Shown: in pieces, positions 32,572 to 33,304 of the stretch | Layout: each line of letters opens with the position of its first letter | Position numbering within the stretch: position 1 is the stretch's first letter | Assembly: GCA_031178105.1 (NCBI GenBank) | Contig: JAPSJX010000017.1 | Coordinates: forward strand, 1-33,304 | Direction: 5' to 3' | DNA length: 33,304 nt | DNA from: Agrococcus sp. | GTDB taxonomy: Bacteria > Actinomycetota > Actinomycetes > Actinomycetales > Microbacteriaceae | Notes under the pieces: generated by a model | Databases searched by the model: none | What the model saw: only the letters and a program-made list of their open reading frames with translations | Told to the model about the DNA's origin: nothing | Made by a program: the position numbers and the translations under genes

Positions 32572-32820
32572 TCAGCCCGCGCGGCGGGCGCGCGCGGCGC
32601 GACGCTTGAGCGCGCGGCGCTCGTCCTCCGAGAGGCCGCCCCACACGCCCGAGTCCTGGCTCGTCTCGAGCGCGTACTGCAGGCACATCTCGGTCACCGG
32701 GCACGTCGCGCAGACGGCCTTCGCCTTCTCGATCTGCTCGAGCGCCGGTCCGGTGTTGCCGACCGGGAAGAACAGCTCGGGGTCCACCGTGAGGCAGGCA
32801 GCGTCATCACGCCAGTCCAT
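32572..32820 (-). CDS. whiB1: WhiB1-type iron-sulfur transcription factor
   Basis: 82 residues. The four [4Fe-4S] ligands are Cys9, Cys37, Cys40 and Cys46 (C-x2-C-x5-C after the distant first one). DPELFFPVGNTGPALEQIEKAK, the GVWGG turn (residues 58-62) and the DNA-binding LSEDERRALKRR tail closely follow Mycobacterium WhiB1, which binds sigma factor region 4 and is regulated by nitric oxide. The ATG has a perfect AAGGAG seven bases upstream (complement of 32828-32833). Its location beside pdtaS is the common actinobacterial arrangement. Confidence 0.96.
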   Translation of the reverse strand: MDWRDDAACLTVDPELFFPVGNTGPALEQIEKAKAVCATCPVTEMCLQYALETSQDSGVWGGLSEDERRALKRRAARARRAG

Positions 32821-32894
32821 ACATGTGCTCCTTGTACATTGGAGGGGGGAGGTCGCGCATCGCGAAGCAGTCGCGGCGCAGAAGTCTTCGGGCG

Positions 32895-32924
32895 TTGCAG
32901 CATTGCGGCCCGACGTCCTATGCT
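32895..32924 (+). promoter_or_regulatory. candidate promoter of the last gene
   Basis: TTGCAG (32895-32900), an 18-base spacer and TATGCT (32919-32924). It is one of the few pairs in the window with both hexamers recognisable. The gene's GTG lies 36 bases downstream, after AGAGG (32948-32952). Confidence 0.4.
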
Positions 32925-32959
32925 TCCACAGCGCCCCCGGAGAGGCAAGAGGTTCTTCC

Positions 32960-33304
32960 GTGAGCGAACTCTCGAACGGGCGTCCGCGGGCGGCCTCCTG
33001 GGTCGGCGCGATCCTGCTCGTCGAGGCGCTCGGCATGCTCGCCGTCGCCGTCTGGCTGGCGGTCGCAGCGCTCGGCGATCCGCTCGAGCACATCGCCGGC
33101 GGGCTCTTCCTCGCCGTGCTCGCCGCGGGCGCGGCGGCGTTCCTGATGGCGGCCGGCCGGGCGATGCTGGACGGCCGCGCGTGGTCGCGCAGCGCCACGG
33201 TCGTCTGGCAGGTGCTCCAGCTCGGCGTCGCGCTCGGCACCTTCGACGGCGGCGAGGGGCCGGTGCCGCTGGCGCTCGTGCTCGCGGCGATCGCGAGCGC
33301 CGCG
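32960..33304 (+). CDS. small membrane protein, 3'-truncated by the window
   Basis: 115 codons are visible from the GTG at 32960, chosen because AGAGG lies seven bases upstream and the frame is open to the window end. After a polar start (MSELSNGRPRAAS) come at least three hydrophobic segments (about 15-37, 46-67, 78-95) and a fourth beginning at the end. The Ala/Leu/Gly-rich composition and arrangement fit a small multi-pass integral membrane protein. I recognise no family. Divergent from whiB1. Confidence 0.7.
   Translation, partial: MSELSNGRPRAASWVGAILLVEALGMLAVAVWLAVAALGDPLEHIAGGLFLAVLAAGAAAFLMAAGRAMLDGRAWSRSATVVWQVLQLGVALGTFDGGEGPVPLALVLAAIASAA

Overview
The window is very GC-rich, gene-dense bacterial DNA. 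The gene content is actinobacterial: WhiB1, a PdtaS-type histidine kinase, mycothiol S-conjugate amidase (Mca), DUF501, DUF4307, an Rv3235-type protein, an F420-type oxidoreductase tail, and the order rplY-pth-mfd-mazG...eno-ftsB/divIC-DUF501. The very high GC, many GTG starts and frequent GCATCCG/CGGATGC words suggest the family Microbacteriaceae. That placement is an inference from style and synteny, not from a marker gene.

Layout. 1-261 is the 3' end of a luciferase-like F420 oxidoreductase. 412-5398 is a tightly packed catabolic operon: a D-2-hydroxyacid dehydrogenase, a gluconate 5-dehydrogenase-like SDR, an L-idonate 5-dehydrogenase-like MDR enzyme, gluconokinase and a GntP permease. 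Together they would import gluconate, ketogluconate or idonate and deliver 6-phosphogluconate. 5564-11536 is a housekeeping run: ribosomal protein L25/Ctc, peptidyl-tRNA hydrolase, a small lipoprotein, Mfd and MazG. 11549-14894 is a more variable insert: a secreted two-domain protein, a quinone-oxidoreductase-like enzyme divergent from its TetR regulator with paired operators between them, and a Pr6Pr-like membrane protein. 14974-18682 returns to core functions: HisS, enolase, an FtsB/DivIC cell-division protein and DUF501.

18726-22217 holds a type II NADH dehydrogenase, an FAD-linked aldonolactone oxidase and a LemA-like membrane protein. Next is a 284-bp repeat-rich palindromic intergenic region (22218-22501). 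Then come a YcaQ-type DNA glycosylase on the minus strand, a possible 31-codon leader ORF coupled to threonine dehydratase, and GreA and DUF4307 on the minus strand. Mca and its small membrane partner follow. 27480-32820 is a regulatory and cell-envelope block: an Rv3235-like protein, an unknown protein, a small HTH protein, a SAF-domain (CpaB-like) protein with a CpaE/ParA-like ATPase, PdtaS and WhiB1. The window ends inside a small membrane-protein gene.

There are no rRNA, tRNA, CRISPR, insertion sequence or phage genes that I can recognise. The most interesting signals are at the regulatory scale. Several genes share the geometry TANNNT, six bases, start codon, which suggests leaderless mRNAs. 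The oxidoreductase/tetR pair has two matching inverted repeats around overlapping divergent -10 hexamers. Hairpins sit directly on the pth and 28040 starts. There are four ~12-bp repeats between 27480-27887(-) and 28040(+), a large mirrored repeat at 22260-22497, and a SAF/CpaE pair without pilus genes. I see no clear new defence or mobile system.
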